5,556 nucleotides of DNA from Oscillospiraceae bacterium (GTDB lineage Bacteria > Bacillota > Clostridia > Oscillospirales > Acutalibacteraceae): positions 1-5,556 of the forward strand of contig JAJXDX010000157.1 in assembly GCA_021640185.1 (NCBI GenBank). Reading direction: 5' to 3'. The position numbers were made by a program, and so were the translations under genes. Shown here one piece after another: positions 1 through 5,513 of the stretch (the first letter of the stretch is position 1; the number at the start of each line of letters is the position of its first letter). The notes under the pieces were generated by a model. The model was not told the DNA's origin. It ran no database searches and worked only from the letters and a program-made list of their open reading frames with translations.

Positions 1-2318
1 TCTATCTCACGTCCCCGGCGGGGATGCCCTCCCAGGCGCTGCTGACGGAGGTGGCGAACGGGAGCGTCGCCCCGGACGAACACGTCCTCGCGATGCTGGC
101 GGTCGACCCCTGCCCGGCTTGGCGCATCCTGGCGATCACGTTCACCAACAAGGCGGCCGGGGAGCTGAAAGACCGGCTGGAGCGGATGCTGGGCGAGGAA
201 GGCCGCGAGGTCATGGCCGGGACGTTCCACTCCTTCTGCGCGCGGATGCTGCGGCAGGAAGGGGAGCGGCTGGGGTATTCCCGCCACTTCACGATCTATG
301 ACACCGACGACAGCCGCCGTTTGATGAAAACGTGCATGAAGGAACTGAACATCGACGAAAAGACGCTGGGCCACAAGGCGATACTCGGCGAGATCGGACG
401 GGCGAAGGATCAGCTGCTCTCGCCGCAGGAGTATGCTGCGGCACACGGCAGCGGCACCGATGTGCGGCTGCGGCTGGTCGCGCGCGCCTACGCGCTCTAT
501 CAGCAGCGGCTGCAGGAGGCGGACGCGATGGACTTCGACGATCTGCTGTGCCGCAGCGTCGATCTGCTGCAGCGCTTCCCCGATGTACTTGATCGCTATC
601 AGCGGCGCTTCCGCTACCTGATGGTGGACGAGTATCAGGACACGAACCATGCGCAGTACCGCTTGGTCAGCCTGCTGGCCGGACGGTCGAAGAACCTGTG
701 CGTCGTGGGCGACGACGACCAGAGCATCTATAAGTTCCGCGGCGCGACGATCGAGAACATCCTTGGGTTCGAGGACGAGTTCGAGAACTGCCGCGTGATC
801 CGGCTGGAGCAGAACTATCGCTCCACCAAAAACATCCTTGCCGCGGCGAACGCGGTGATCGCCTGCAACAAAGGCCGCAAGGGCAAAACGCTGTGGACGC
901 AGAACGATCAGGGCGAGCCGCTGCATCTGGTGACCGTGGACAACGCCGAGGAAGAGGCGCGCTACATCGCCGACAAGATCATGGAGGACGTGGCCGCCGG
1001 GCGACGCTTTGCCGATCACGCGGTGCTGTACCGTGCTAACGCGCAGTCGAACGCGATCGAGCAGGCGCTGGTGCGCAGCGGTATCCCGTACCGCGTGGTG
1101 GGCGGCCACCGCTTCAACGACACGCAGGAAGTGCGCGATGCCATGGCCTATCTGCGCCTGATCAACAATCCGGACGATGAGGTCAGCCTGCGGCGCATCA
1201 TCAACCAGCCGCGGCGCGGCATCGGCGATGCCACGATCGAGCGGGCGGCGGCGATCGCGTCCGGGCTGGGCGAGCCGCTGTATACCGTCCTTGCCCACGC
1301 GGACGATTATCCGGAGCTGTCGCGCGCGGCGGGGCGGCTGCGCGAGTTCATCGGTGTGATCGAGGATCTGCGCGCGATGACGGAGGACCCCGAGAACGCG
1401 CTGCACGAGATCTATGCGGCGATGCTGGAGCGTACCGGATACCTGATGATGTGGCAGCTGATGGGCGAGGCCGAGGCCGGGCGCGTCGAGAACCTGGAGG
1501 AACTTTCTTCCAGCATCCGGCGCTATGAGAAGGACTGCGGCGACGACTATGCCGAACTGTCCGGCTTCTTAGAGGAGCAGGCGCTGATGACCGACATCGA
1601 CAACTTCGATCAAAACGCCGATGCCGCCGTGCTGATGACCATGCACGCCGCCAAGGGGCTGGAGTTCCCGGTGGTGTTTTTGCCCGGCTTCGAGGACGGG
1701 ATCTTCCCGGGGTATCAGACGATGTTCGACGCCGCGGAGCTGGAGGAGGATCGCCGTCTGTGCTACGTGGCGATCACCCGTGCGCGGGAGGTGCTGTACA
1801 TCACCCGCGCGCAGAGCCGGATGCTGTACGGCCAAACGACGCACAACCCGCCGTCCCGCTTTTTGCAGGAGATCCCGGACGAGGCCGCCGAGGAGATCGA
1901 GCGCACGAGCAGCCGCTCCTTCGCCTTCTCCGGCGGGGCAGACGGCGGGCGCGGCAGCTACGGCTATGGTGCGCGCACCGGGCGCGGCGAACGGCCGGCG
2001 CAGAGCGGCGGAGCCGGCTTCACCCGCACGGCGGCGGCCGCGTCCCCGTTCGGGAGACCGGCCGCGGCAAAGCCGGTCGGCTCGCGCATGACGGTCGGCG
2101 GCTCGGCGGCCGGCGGCGCGGCAGGCGCCAAAGGTGCGGCCAAAACGGCCTCTGCGCCCTATAACGTCGGCGAAACGGTGCACCATGCCGGGTTCGGCAC
2201 GGGCGTGATCGTGCAGACGATGCCGATGGCGGGCGACACGTTGCTGGTGATCGATTTCGACAAGGCGGGGCGCAAAAAGCTGATGGCGAACTATGCCCGC
2301 CTGCAGCGCGGCGAATAA
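1..2318 (+). CDS. pcrA: UvrD/PcrA-type ATP-dependent DNA helicase (5' partial)
   Basis: Superfamily 1A 3'-5' DNA helicase of nucleotide excision repair, mismatch repair and removal of RecA or RNA polymerase obstacles. The frame is open to the window edge (from base 3), so the Met at 24 is probably internal; Walker A is expected just upstream. Counting from that Met, I see motif Ia (LAITFTNKAAG, 36-46), Ib (GTFHSF, 66-71), II Walker B (DEYQDTN, 202-208), III (GDDDQSIYKFRGA, 229-241), IV (EQNYRST, 262-268), V (TMHAAKGLEFPVVF, 539-552) and VI (RRLCYVAITRARE, 577-589). A Gly/Ala/Arg-rich linker (about 636-710) leads to a Tudor-like C-terminal domain (713-763, with FGTGVIV), the RNA-polymerase-binding module of PcrA. 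The aromatic residue in motif III is Phe238 where the well-studied PcrA has Trp. The C-terminal module favours PcrA over Rep. An intrinsic terminator follows the stop. Confidence 0.96.
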   Translation, partial: YLTSPAGMPSQALLTEVANGSVAPDEHVLAMLAVDPCPAWRILAITFTNKAAGELKDRLERMLGEEGREVMAGTFHSFCARMLRQEGERLGYSRHFTIYDTDDSRRLMKTCMKELNIDEKTLGHKAILGEIGRAKDQLLSPQEYAAAHGSGTDVRLRLVARAYALYQQRLQEADAMDFDDLLCRSVDLLQRFPDVLDRYQRRFRYLMVDEYQDTNHAQYRLVSLLAGRSKNLCVVGDDDQSIYKFRGATIENILGFEDEFENCRVIRLEQNYRSTKNILAAANAVIACNKGRKGKTLWTQNDQGEPLHLVTVDNAEEEARYIADKIMEDVAAGRRFADHAVLYRANAQSNAIEQALVRSGIPYRVVGGHRFNDTQEVRDAMAYLRLINNPDDEVSLRRIINQPRRGIGDATIERAAAIASGLGEPLYTVLAHADDYPELSRAAGRLREFIGVIEDLRAMTEDPENALHEIYAAMLERTGYLMMWQLMGEAEAGRVENLEELSSSIRRYEKDCGDDYAELSGFLEEQALMTDIDNFDQNADAAVLMTMHAAKGLEFPVVFLPGFEDGIFPGYQTMFDAAELEEDRRLCYVAITRAREVLYITRAQSRMLYGQTTHNPPSRFLQEIPDEAAEEIERTSSRSFAFSGGADGGRGSYGYGARTGRGERPAQSGGAGFTRTAAAASPFGRPAAAKPVGSRMTVGGSAAGGAAGAKGAAKTASAPYNVGETVHHAGFGTGVIVQTMPMAGDTLLVIDFDKAGRKKLMANYARLQRGE

Positions 2319-2334
2319 AAAAGGATAGGACGGC

Positions 2335-2371
2335 AAGCGCGCCCGCAGGTGTTCCTGCGGGCGCGCTTTTT
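2335..2371 (+). terminator. Rho-independent terminator of the helicase gene
   Basis: A perfect 15-bp GC-rich stem (2335-2349 pairing with 2354-2368) closes on a TGTT tetraloop and ends in five Ts (2367-2371), starting 17 bases after the helicase stop. On the minus strand the hairpin is not followed by a T run, so it probably serves only the helicase and not the convergent XRE gene ending at 2381. Confidence 0.92.
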
Positions 2372-2380
2372 GCGTCTGTT

Positions 2381-2614
2381 TTACAGTTCTTCTTCCAGCT
2401 TGAGGATCACGGTGCTCATCTTGACGTCAAGAGCGACGCAGATGCGGTAAAGCGTTTCCAGCGTCGGCTTGCGCCGTCCGTGTTCGATCGCGCTCAAGTG
2501 GCTGCGCCCGATGTCGGCCAGCCCGCTGAGCACCTCCTGCGATATCCCTTTTTTGATGCGGAACGCGGCGATCGTTTTTCCGACCTTGACCGCATCGAGT
2601 GTTGGCGTGGACAT
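2381..2614 (-). CDS. XRE/Cro-C1 family helix-turn-helix transcriptional regulator
   Basis: Small DNA-binding protein of 77 aa, essentially one HTH_3 domain. Residues 11-70 fit the five-helix Cro/C1 fold: the turn helix begins ISQEVLSG (24-31), and the recognition helix region is GRSHLSAIEHGRRKPT (36-51), matching the usual SRSYLSxIERGxRxPS pattern. There is no sensor or enzymatic domain; the short acidic tail LKLEEEL (71-77) may aid dimerisation. I chose the ATG at 2614 because a GAGGTG Shine-Dalgarno lies six bases before it. An upstream ATG at 2668 has no such site and would run through the control region. The gene is divergent from the lipoprotein gene, and the shared 117-bp gap holds a candidate operator, so autoregulation and control of the lipoprotein are plausible inferences. 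The ligand or signal is unknown. Confidence 0.9.
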   Translation of the reverse strand: MSTPTLDAVKVGKTIAAFRIKKGISQEVLSGLADIGRSHLSAIEHGRRKPTLETLYRICVALDVKMSTVILKLEEEL

Positions 2615-2620
2615 TTCACT

Positions 2621-2627
2621 CACCTCT
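2621..2627 (-). promoter_or_regulatory. Ribosome binding site fixing the XRE start
   Basis: On the minus strand this reads AGAGGTG and is followed by six bases and then the ATG at 2614. It supports the 77-aa product over the 95-aa version starting at 2668. Confidence 0.8.
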
Positions 2628-2633
2628 ATCGCT

Positions 2634-2639
2634 ATTGTA
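2634..2639 (-). promoter_or_regulatory. Possible -10 element of the XRE gene
   Basis: The minus strand reads TACAAT, five of six matches to TATAAT. No recognisable -35 lies 16-18 bases upstream. The implied transcript start (around 2627) would put the Shine-Dalgarno at the very 5' end of the mRNA. If real, this is a weak promoter, and its -35 zone overlaps the ACAT/ATGT cluster at 2652-2672. Confidence 0.3.
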
Positions 2640-2651
2640 TGAGATGAGCGC

Positions 2652-2677
2652 ACATGGAATGTACACATATGTTGACA
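2652..2677. promoter_or_regulatory. Candidate operator between the XRE and lipoprotein genes
   Basis: Four ACAT/ATGT half-sites lie within 21 bases: ACAT 2652-2655, ATGT 2659-2662, ACAT 2665-2668 and ATGT 2669-2672. The last two form the palindrome ACATATGT. Outer TGT (2660-2662) and ACA (2675-2677) arms are symmetric about the same centre, giving an 18-bp dyad with 14 matching positions. The dyad covers the -35 hexamer of the lipoprotein promoter, so a bound protein would be expected to block RNA polymerase there. The adjacent XRE regulator is the natural candidate binder; this is inference from position and symmetry. Confidence 0.5.
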
Positions 2678-2700
2678 AACAGGCGCTTTTGTGTTATCCT
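2672..2700 (+). promoter_or_regulatory. Sigma-A type promoter of the lipoprotein gene, extended -10
   Basis: A perfect -35 TTGACA (2672-2677), a 17-base spacer and the -10 TATCCT (2695-2700) are preceded by TG at 2692-2693, the extended -10 arrangement. The predicted transcript start near 2706-2708 leaves a leader of about 25 bases before the ATG at 2732. Confidence 0.75.
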
Positions 2701-2718
2701 GCCGATAAGAACATGAAC

Positions 2719-2725
2719 GGAAGTG
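2719..2725 (+). promoter_or_regulatory. Ribosome binding site deciding the lipoprotein start
   Basis: GGAAGTG is followed by six bases and then the ATG at 2732. The GTG at 2723 overlaps this site and the ATG at 2726 is too close to it, so translation most likely begins MPKK at 2732. Confidence 0.65.
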
Positions 2726-2731
2726 ATGCGG

Positions 2732-3142
2732 ATGCCGAAAAAGGCAGGCGGTGTTTTGGGGGCTGTTATCGGCCTTATTTTCCTGCTGGCATCGTGCGGG
2801 GGAGCGGACGAGCCGCGGGAGGCGTTCATCGGCCGGTACGAGATCGACCGACTGCAGATCGGCAAGGTATCCTATTCTCCGGCGGAGGCCGCCGAAGAAC
2901 TGGGGCTCGATCTTGGGGCGATGCTGCTGATCTTGGTGAAGGACGGGACGTATGATTACCGGGCAGGCGGAAACGAGCAGATCCGGCGCTGGCGCGTCGA
3001 GCGGGGGCGGCCGGTTTTGGACGGCTGCGCCGCCGAGTATCGGGGCGGCAAGATCGTTTTATCGGTGGGCGAGGGGGCGACGGCCTATCTGCGCCGTGTG
3101 CCGGACGGCGACACGGTGTTTCCGCCAAGCGTGCGGGACTGA
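2732..3142 (+). CDS. Small secreted lipoprotein, probable lipocalin-like beta-barrel domain
   Basis: The 136-aa product has a classic lipoprotein signal peptide: basic start MPKK, hydrophobic core at residues 8-20, and lipobox L-A-S-C with the lipidated Cys at 22. It should be processed by Lgt and signal peptidase II and anchored on the outer face of the membrane. The mature part (about 115 aa) begins GGADEP and continues with alternating strand-like segments (FIGRYEIDRLQI, MLLILVKDGTYDY, RRWRVERGRPVLDG, KIVLSVGEGATAYLRRV). This order, with the phrase L-x-KDGTY, resembles small Gram-positive lipoproteins with a lipocalin-like fold, where a conserved stretch reads roughly LKEDGT; the fold assignment is inference. 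One extra Cys (99) could pair or stay free. It is divergent from the XRE gene and has a strong promoter overlapped by a candidate operator. The function is unknown. Confidence 0.85.
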   Translation: MPKKAGGVLGAVIGLIFLLASCGGADEPREAFIGRYEIDRLQIGKVSYSPAEAAEELGLDLGAMLLILVKDGTYDYRAGGNEQIRRWRVERGRPVLDGCAAEYRGGKIVLSVGEGATAYLRRVPDGDTVFPPSVRD

Positions 3143-3183
3143 CCGGCGGACAGGCAAAAACGCACACATCTTTGCCGCCGGCG

Positions 3184-3191
3184 CATACACT
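3184..3191 (+). promoter_or_regulatory. Possible sporulation sigma (SigE/SigK-like) -10 box
   Basis: CATACACT matches the Bacillus SigE -10 consensus CATACAnT in full and is close to the SigK form CATAnnnTA. An AC dinucleotide at 3166-3167, 16 bases upstream, fits the minimal SigK -35; no good SigE -35 is present at 13-15 bases. The box sits about 72 bases before the Cys-rich gene start. No vegetative TTGACA-type promoter was seen in this 121-base gap. Confidence 0.35.
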
Positions 3192-3246
3192 GCTATTGGA
3201 GCAGCCGCGATCGGACCCATGCCGGACACGGCCGCCCAATATGAAC

Positions 3247-3254
3247 AGAGGAGG
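3247..3254 (+). promoter_or_regulatory. Strong ribosome binding site of the Cys-rich gene
   Basis: AGAGGAGG, a near-perfect Shine-Dalgarno, lies nine bases before the ATG at 3264. It decides the start against the ATG at 3219, which lacks a comparable site. Confidence 0.85.
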
Positions 3255-3263
3255 CTATCCCGT

Positions 3264-4154
3264 ATGGCGGAACCCAAGTTTATCCGTGACAATGGATGCA
3301 AAGAGGCCGTCTGCGTGGATGCCGGTCGGGTGTATGACAGCTGCTGCGACAAGGACTGCATCGAAGGGATGCGCCTGTTCTTCACCGAGCGCGAGCAGAT
3401 GATCGTCGATCACGCCGTCGGCGTCCGCACGAAAAAAGCGCAGGTCATCACGACCTACATCGACGTGGAGGCGCTGCCCTTCAACCGCGGCTACTACTCC
3501 TGCGACCTGACGTTCTTCTTCGACGTGGAGGTCGAGGTGTACGGCGGCCACGGCACCCCGTGCAGCACGCTGCACGGCGTGGGCGTTTTCCGCAAAAAGG
3601 TGATCCTGTACGGCAGCGAAGGCCATGTGCGCGTGTTCCACAGCGAATACCGCGCCGACGAGCACGACCGGCAGGAGATGCCTACCCGCAATATGCCGCG
3701 CTGCTGCGTGCAGATCGCCGAGCCTGTGGTGCTCGACGCCCGTCTGGTCGACTGCTGCGACCGCTGCCATTATGACTGCGGCGACTGCGGCTGCATCCCG
3801 GCGTGCTTCTGCAGCCGGTACGGCGGCAACTTCGTCGACGATCCGAACAGCAAGCTGGTCGTCGTGACGCTGGGCATCTTCACGATCGTGCAGCTGATCC
3901 GCAACGTGCAGATGCTGATGCCGGTGTACGACTACTGTATGCCGAACAAGGAATGCACGCCGACGAGCGAGGATCCGTGCGACCTGTTCCACAAGATGAG
4001 CTTCCCGGTCAACGAGTTCTTCCCGCCTGCGGCCGAGGGCGAGGGAGGCTGCGGCTGCGGACGCGACCGCGGCGGTACGGAGCAGGGCTACGGCGGAGGC
4101 TGCGGCTGCGGCGGCAGCGCGCCGTCCGGCTACGGCGGCAAAAAGGGCTGCTGA
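3264..4154 (+). CDS. Cys-rich conserved hypothetical protein with a Gly-Cys tail
   Basis: I do not recognise a named family. The 296-aa protein resembles, from memory, uncharacterised conserved proteins of Clostridia sharing phrases such as CKEAVCVDA near the N-terminus and KKVILYGSEG in the middle. It has 25 cysteines (8.4%) and no signal peptide or convincing membrane segment. Visible parts are an N-terminal Cys block (C12, C17, C27, C28, C32); a strand-rich core (about 58-125) with FFFDVEVEVYGG; a CC pair (147-148); a dense Cys cluster (C164, C165, C168, C172, C175, C177, C181, C183); a second strand-rich block (197-224); C225, C231 and C239; and a Gly-rich tail (261-296) with two GGCGCG units and a terminal Cys. 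Disulfide cross-linking or metal binding is plausible. With the upstream CATACACT box, a spore-coat role is a reasonable hypothesis but is not shown. A strong hairpin follows the stop. Confidence 0.88.
   Translation: MAEPKFIRDNGCKEAVCVDAGRVYDSCCDKDCIEGMRLFFTEREQMIVDHAVGVRTKKAQVITTYIDVEALPFNRGYYSCDLTFFFDVEVEVYGGHGTPCSTLHGVGVFRKKVILYGSEGHVRVFHSEYRADEHDRQEMPTRNMPRCCVQIAEPVVLDARLVDCCDRCHYDCGDCGCIPACFCSRYGGNFVDDPNSKLVVVTLGIFTIVQLIRNVQMLMPVYDYCMPNKECTPTSEDPCDLFHKMSFPVNEFFPPAAEGEGGCGCGRDRGGTEQGYGGGCGCGGSAPSGYGGKKGC
4044..4138 (+). repeat. Short direct repeats encoding the Gly-Cys tail
   Basis: A 17-base unit, GGAGGCTGCGGCTGCGG, occurs exactly at 4044-4060 and 4095-4111, encoding the two Gly-Gly-Cys-Gly-Cys-Gly segments. 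A second unit, GGCTACGGCGG, occurs at 4086-4096 and 4128-4138, encoding Gly-Tyr-Gly-Gly. All copies are in the same reading frame, suggesting the tail grew by local duplication or is prone to length change. Confidence 0.8.
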
Positions 4155-4171
4155 ACGGACCGACATGACGT

Positions 4172-4214
4172 AAAGCGGCGCGCCCTCTGCGGATGCCGGG
4201 GGCGCGCCGCTTTT
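4172..4214 (+). terminator. Rho-independent terminator after the Cys-rich gene
   Basis: A 14-bp uninterrupted stem (4172-4185 pairing with 4200-4213), rich in GC and including GGCGCGCC, is extended inward by further partial pairing and followed by TTTT (4211-4214). It starts 17 bases after the Cys-rich stop and lies directly before the next promoter, insulating the serine hydrolase gene. The T run is short. AAA at 4172-4174 gives a little terminator character on the minus strand too. Confidence 0.8.
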
Positions 4215-4229
4215 CGGTGCCGAAACGGC

Positions 4230-4258
4230 TTGACAGATCGGCCGTCCGGTGGTATAGT
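4230..4258 (+). promoter_or_regulatory. Sigma-A type promoter of the serine hydrolase gene
   Basis: Perfect -35 TTGACA (4230-4235), a 17-base spacer and -10 TATAGT (4253-4258, five of six) with TG at 4250-4251, the extended -10 form. The transcript should start near 4265, leaving a leader of about 38 bases before the ATG at 4303. This is the strongest promoter in the window and implies vegetative expression. Confidence 0.88.
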
Positions 4259-4288
4259 TTTTCTGCCGGCGGGTGTTCCGTGCGGCAG

Positions 4289-4299
4289 AGAGGACGGAG
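4289..4299 (+). promoter_or_regulatory. Ribosome binding site of the serine hydrolase gene
   Basis: AGAGGACGGAG offers AGGA (4291-4294), eight bases before the ATG at 4303, and a second closer GGAG (4296-4299). The in-frame GTG at 4273 has no such site and lies only a few bases after the predicted transcript start. Confidence 0.7.
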
Positions 4300-4302
4300 A
4301 AA

Positions 4303-5439
4303 ATGAATCTTGTTTTGCTGCGGGAGCACATCGATAAGCTGCATACGCAGGACGGTGTGCCGGGCTGCGGCGTGGCGGTTTACCACCACGGGCGGCCGGT
4401 GTTTAGCTACACGACCGGATACGTGGACGCGGCGCAGACGCGCCCCGTCGACGAAAAGACGCTGTTCAACCTGTATTCCTGCTCGAAGCCGATCACGGTG
4501 GCGGCGGCGATGCAGCTCGTCGAGCGCGGCCTGCTGGGTCTGGACGACCCGGTGGCGAAATATCTGCCCGAATACGCCGGTGCGTATGTGATCGAGGACG
4601 GGCAGCGCGTGACGGTGGGTGACACGATGACGATCCGCCACCTGTTCACGATGTCCGCCGGGCTGACCTACGATCTGTCTGCGCCCGCGATCTTGGCGCT
4701 GCGGGAGAAAGATCCGGACGCTTCGACGCGGCAGATGGTGTCGGCGCTGATCGAGGCGCCGCTGGCCTTCCGCCCCGGCGACCGGTTCAACTACAGCCTT
4801 TGCCACGACGTGCTGGGCGCGGTGATCGAGGTGGTCAGCGGGCAGAGCTTCGGCGACTATCTGCGGGAGCACATCTTCACGCCGCTTGGCATGACGGACA
4901 TCGGGTTCCATGCGACGGCGCAGCAGCTGCCGCGGTTCGCCGCGCAGTTCTCGTCTCCGGCGGGCGCGGTGCCCGCGCCGACCGGCGACGACACGATCGG
5001 CGCGTTCCGGCTGTCCAAAAACTACGAGAGCGGCGGAGCAGGGCTGTTCGCCTCGCTGGAAACTTACGGCCGCTTTGCGGCGGCGATGGCCTGCGGCGGC
5101 GTTTCCGCGGACGGCGCGCGCATCCTGCGCAGCGAAACGGTGGATCAGATCCGCACGCCGCAGCTGGACAAGGTGGTGCGCAACGATACCTTCGGCTGCT
5201 CCGGCGGTGCGGGCTACGGCTACGGACTGGGCGTGCGCACGCTGGCGCGGCGCGACGGCGGGCAGCGCAGCAGCATCGGCGAGTTCGGCTGGGACGGTGC
5301 GGCCGGTTCGTACGTCCTGATGGATCCCGCCGAGCAGGTCGCGATCGTGTACCTGCAGGCGGTGTTCGACTGGGGCTCGCGCTTCGGCGATATGCACGCC
5401 GCGATCCGCGACCTGACTTATGAAGGTCTTGGTCTTTAA
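4303..5439 (+). CDS. Serine hydrolase, class C beta-lactamase/esterase fold (PF00144-type)
   Basis: A 378-aa enzyme of the beta-lactamase-related serine hydrolase family, which includes AmpC enzymes, DD-peptidases and EstB-type carboxylesterases. The nucleophile motif SxxK is S59-C-S-K62 within LYSCSKPIT. The second motif is Y164-S-L in FNYSLCHDVLGAVIEVVSG, where true class C beta-lactamases have Y-x-N; replacement of the Asn is, as I recall, common in esterase-like members. The third motif (KTG/HxG position) is in GEFGWDGAAGSYV (326-338), with G-W-D-G, again esterase-like. Other family signatures are RHLFTMSAGL (112-121), FTPLGMTDIGFH (192-203) and GGAGLFAS (244-251). There is no signal peptide or membrane segment, so it should act in the cytoplasm, which argues against cell-wall or beta-lactam substrates. 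The natural substrate cannot be read from sequence. It forms its own transcription unit. Confidence 0.93.
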   Translation: MNLVLLREHIDKLHTQDGVPGCGVAVYHHGRPVFSYTTGYVDAAQTRPVDEKTLFNLYSCSKPITVAAAMQLVERGLLGLDDPVAKYLPEYAGAYVIEDGQRVTVGDTMTIRHLFTMSAGLTYDLSAPAILALREKDPDASTRQMVSALIEAPLAFRPGDRFNYSLCHDVLGAVIEVVSGQSFGDYLREHIFTPLGMTDIGFHATAQQLPRFAAQFSSPAGAVPAPTGDDTIGAFRLSKNYESGGAGLFASLETYGRFAAAMACGGVSADGARILRSETVDQIRTPQLDKVVRNDTFGCSGGAGYGYGLGVRTLARRDGGQRSSIGEFGWDGAAGSYVLMDPAEQVAIVYLQAVFDWGSRFGDMHAAIRDLTYEGLGL

Positions 5440-5453
5440 GAGCGAAGGATGAA

Positions 5454-5503
5454 AAAGCCCGCCGGTCACTTCATGGTGAAGTGACCGGCGGGCTTTGTTT
5501 CTT
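5454..5503. terminator. Strong bidirectional Rho-independent terminator
   Basis: A perfect 20-bp stem (5454-5473 pairing with 5477-5496) closes on a three-base loop. On the plus strand it is followed by TTTGTTTCTT (5494-5503), ending the serine hydrolase transcript. On the minus strand the A run at 5452-5456 gives TTTTT after the stem, so it can also stop transcription arriving from beyond the right edge. Confidence 0.92.
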
Positions 5504-5513
5504 GTCCGGCGAA

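Noticed and set aside
1..118. Assembly chimera or inversion at the helicase 5' end
   Set aside because: No other frame on either strand shows Walker A or another gene, and the helicase frame is continuous, so an insertion loop is simpler.
1569..2336. 255-codon minus-strand frame opposite the helicase C-terminus
   Set aside because: It lies entirely opposite conserved helicase motifs and the linker, and its composition is Arg/Ala-rich without any family signature.
2615..2668. Longer 95-aa form of the XRE protein
   Set aside because: The extra 18 residues would be encoded by the control region, have no ribosome site, and lie outside the HTH fold.
3143..3181. Hairpin CCGGCGG/CCGCCGG (also GGCAAA/TTTGCC) after the lipoprotein gene as a terminator
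   Set aside because: The loop is long and no T tract follows. It could fold in RNA but is not a convincing intrinsic terminator.
2952..3263. Upstream extension of the Cys-rich reading frame
   Set aside because: It would overlap the lipoprotein gene. A near-perfect Shine-Dalgarno at 3247-3254 places the start at 3264.
3852..3920. Membrane segment in the Cys-rich protein (LVVVTLGIFTIVQLIRN)
   Set aside because: The hydrophobic run is short, is broken by Gln, Arg and Asn, and fits beta strands better than a transmembrane helix.
4273..4302. GTG start 10 codons upstream for the serine hydrolase
   Set aside because: There is no ribosome binding site, it lies within about 10 bases of the predicted transcript start, and family similarity begins after the ATG at 4303.
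3255..4331. 358-codon minus-strand frame opposite the Cys-rich gene
   Set aside because: Its Ala/Val/His-rich composition is the antisense image of a GC-rich coding region, with no initiation signals or recognisable motifs.
4009..5469. 486-codon open frame on the minus strand opposite the serine hydrolase gene
   Set aside because: It has no domain character (Arg/His/Ala-rich), no ribosome site, and runs through two terminators and a strong promoter. Stop-poor antisense frames are expected at this G+C content.
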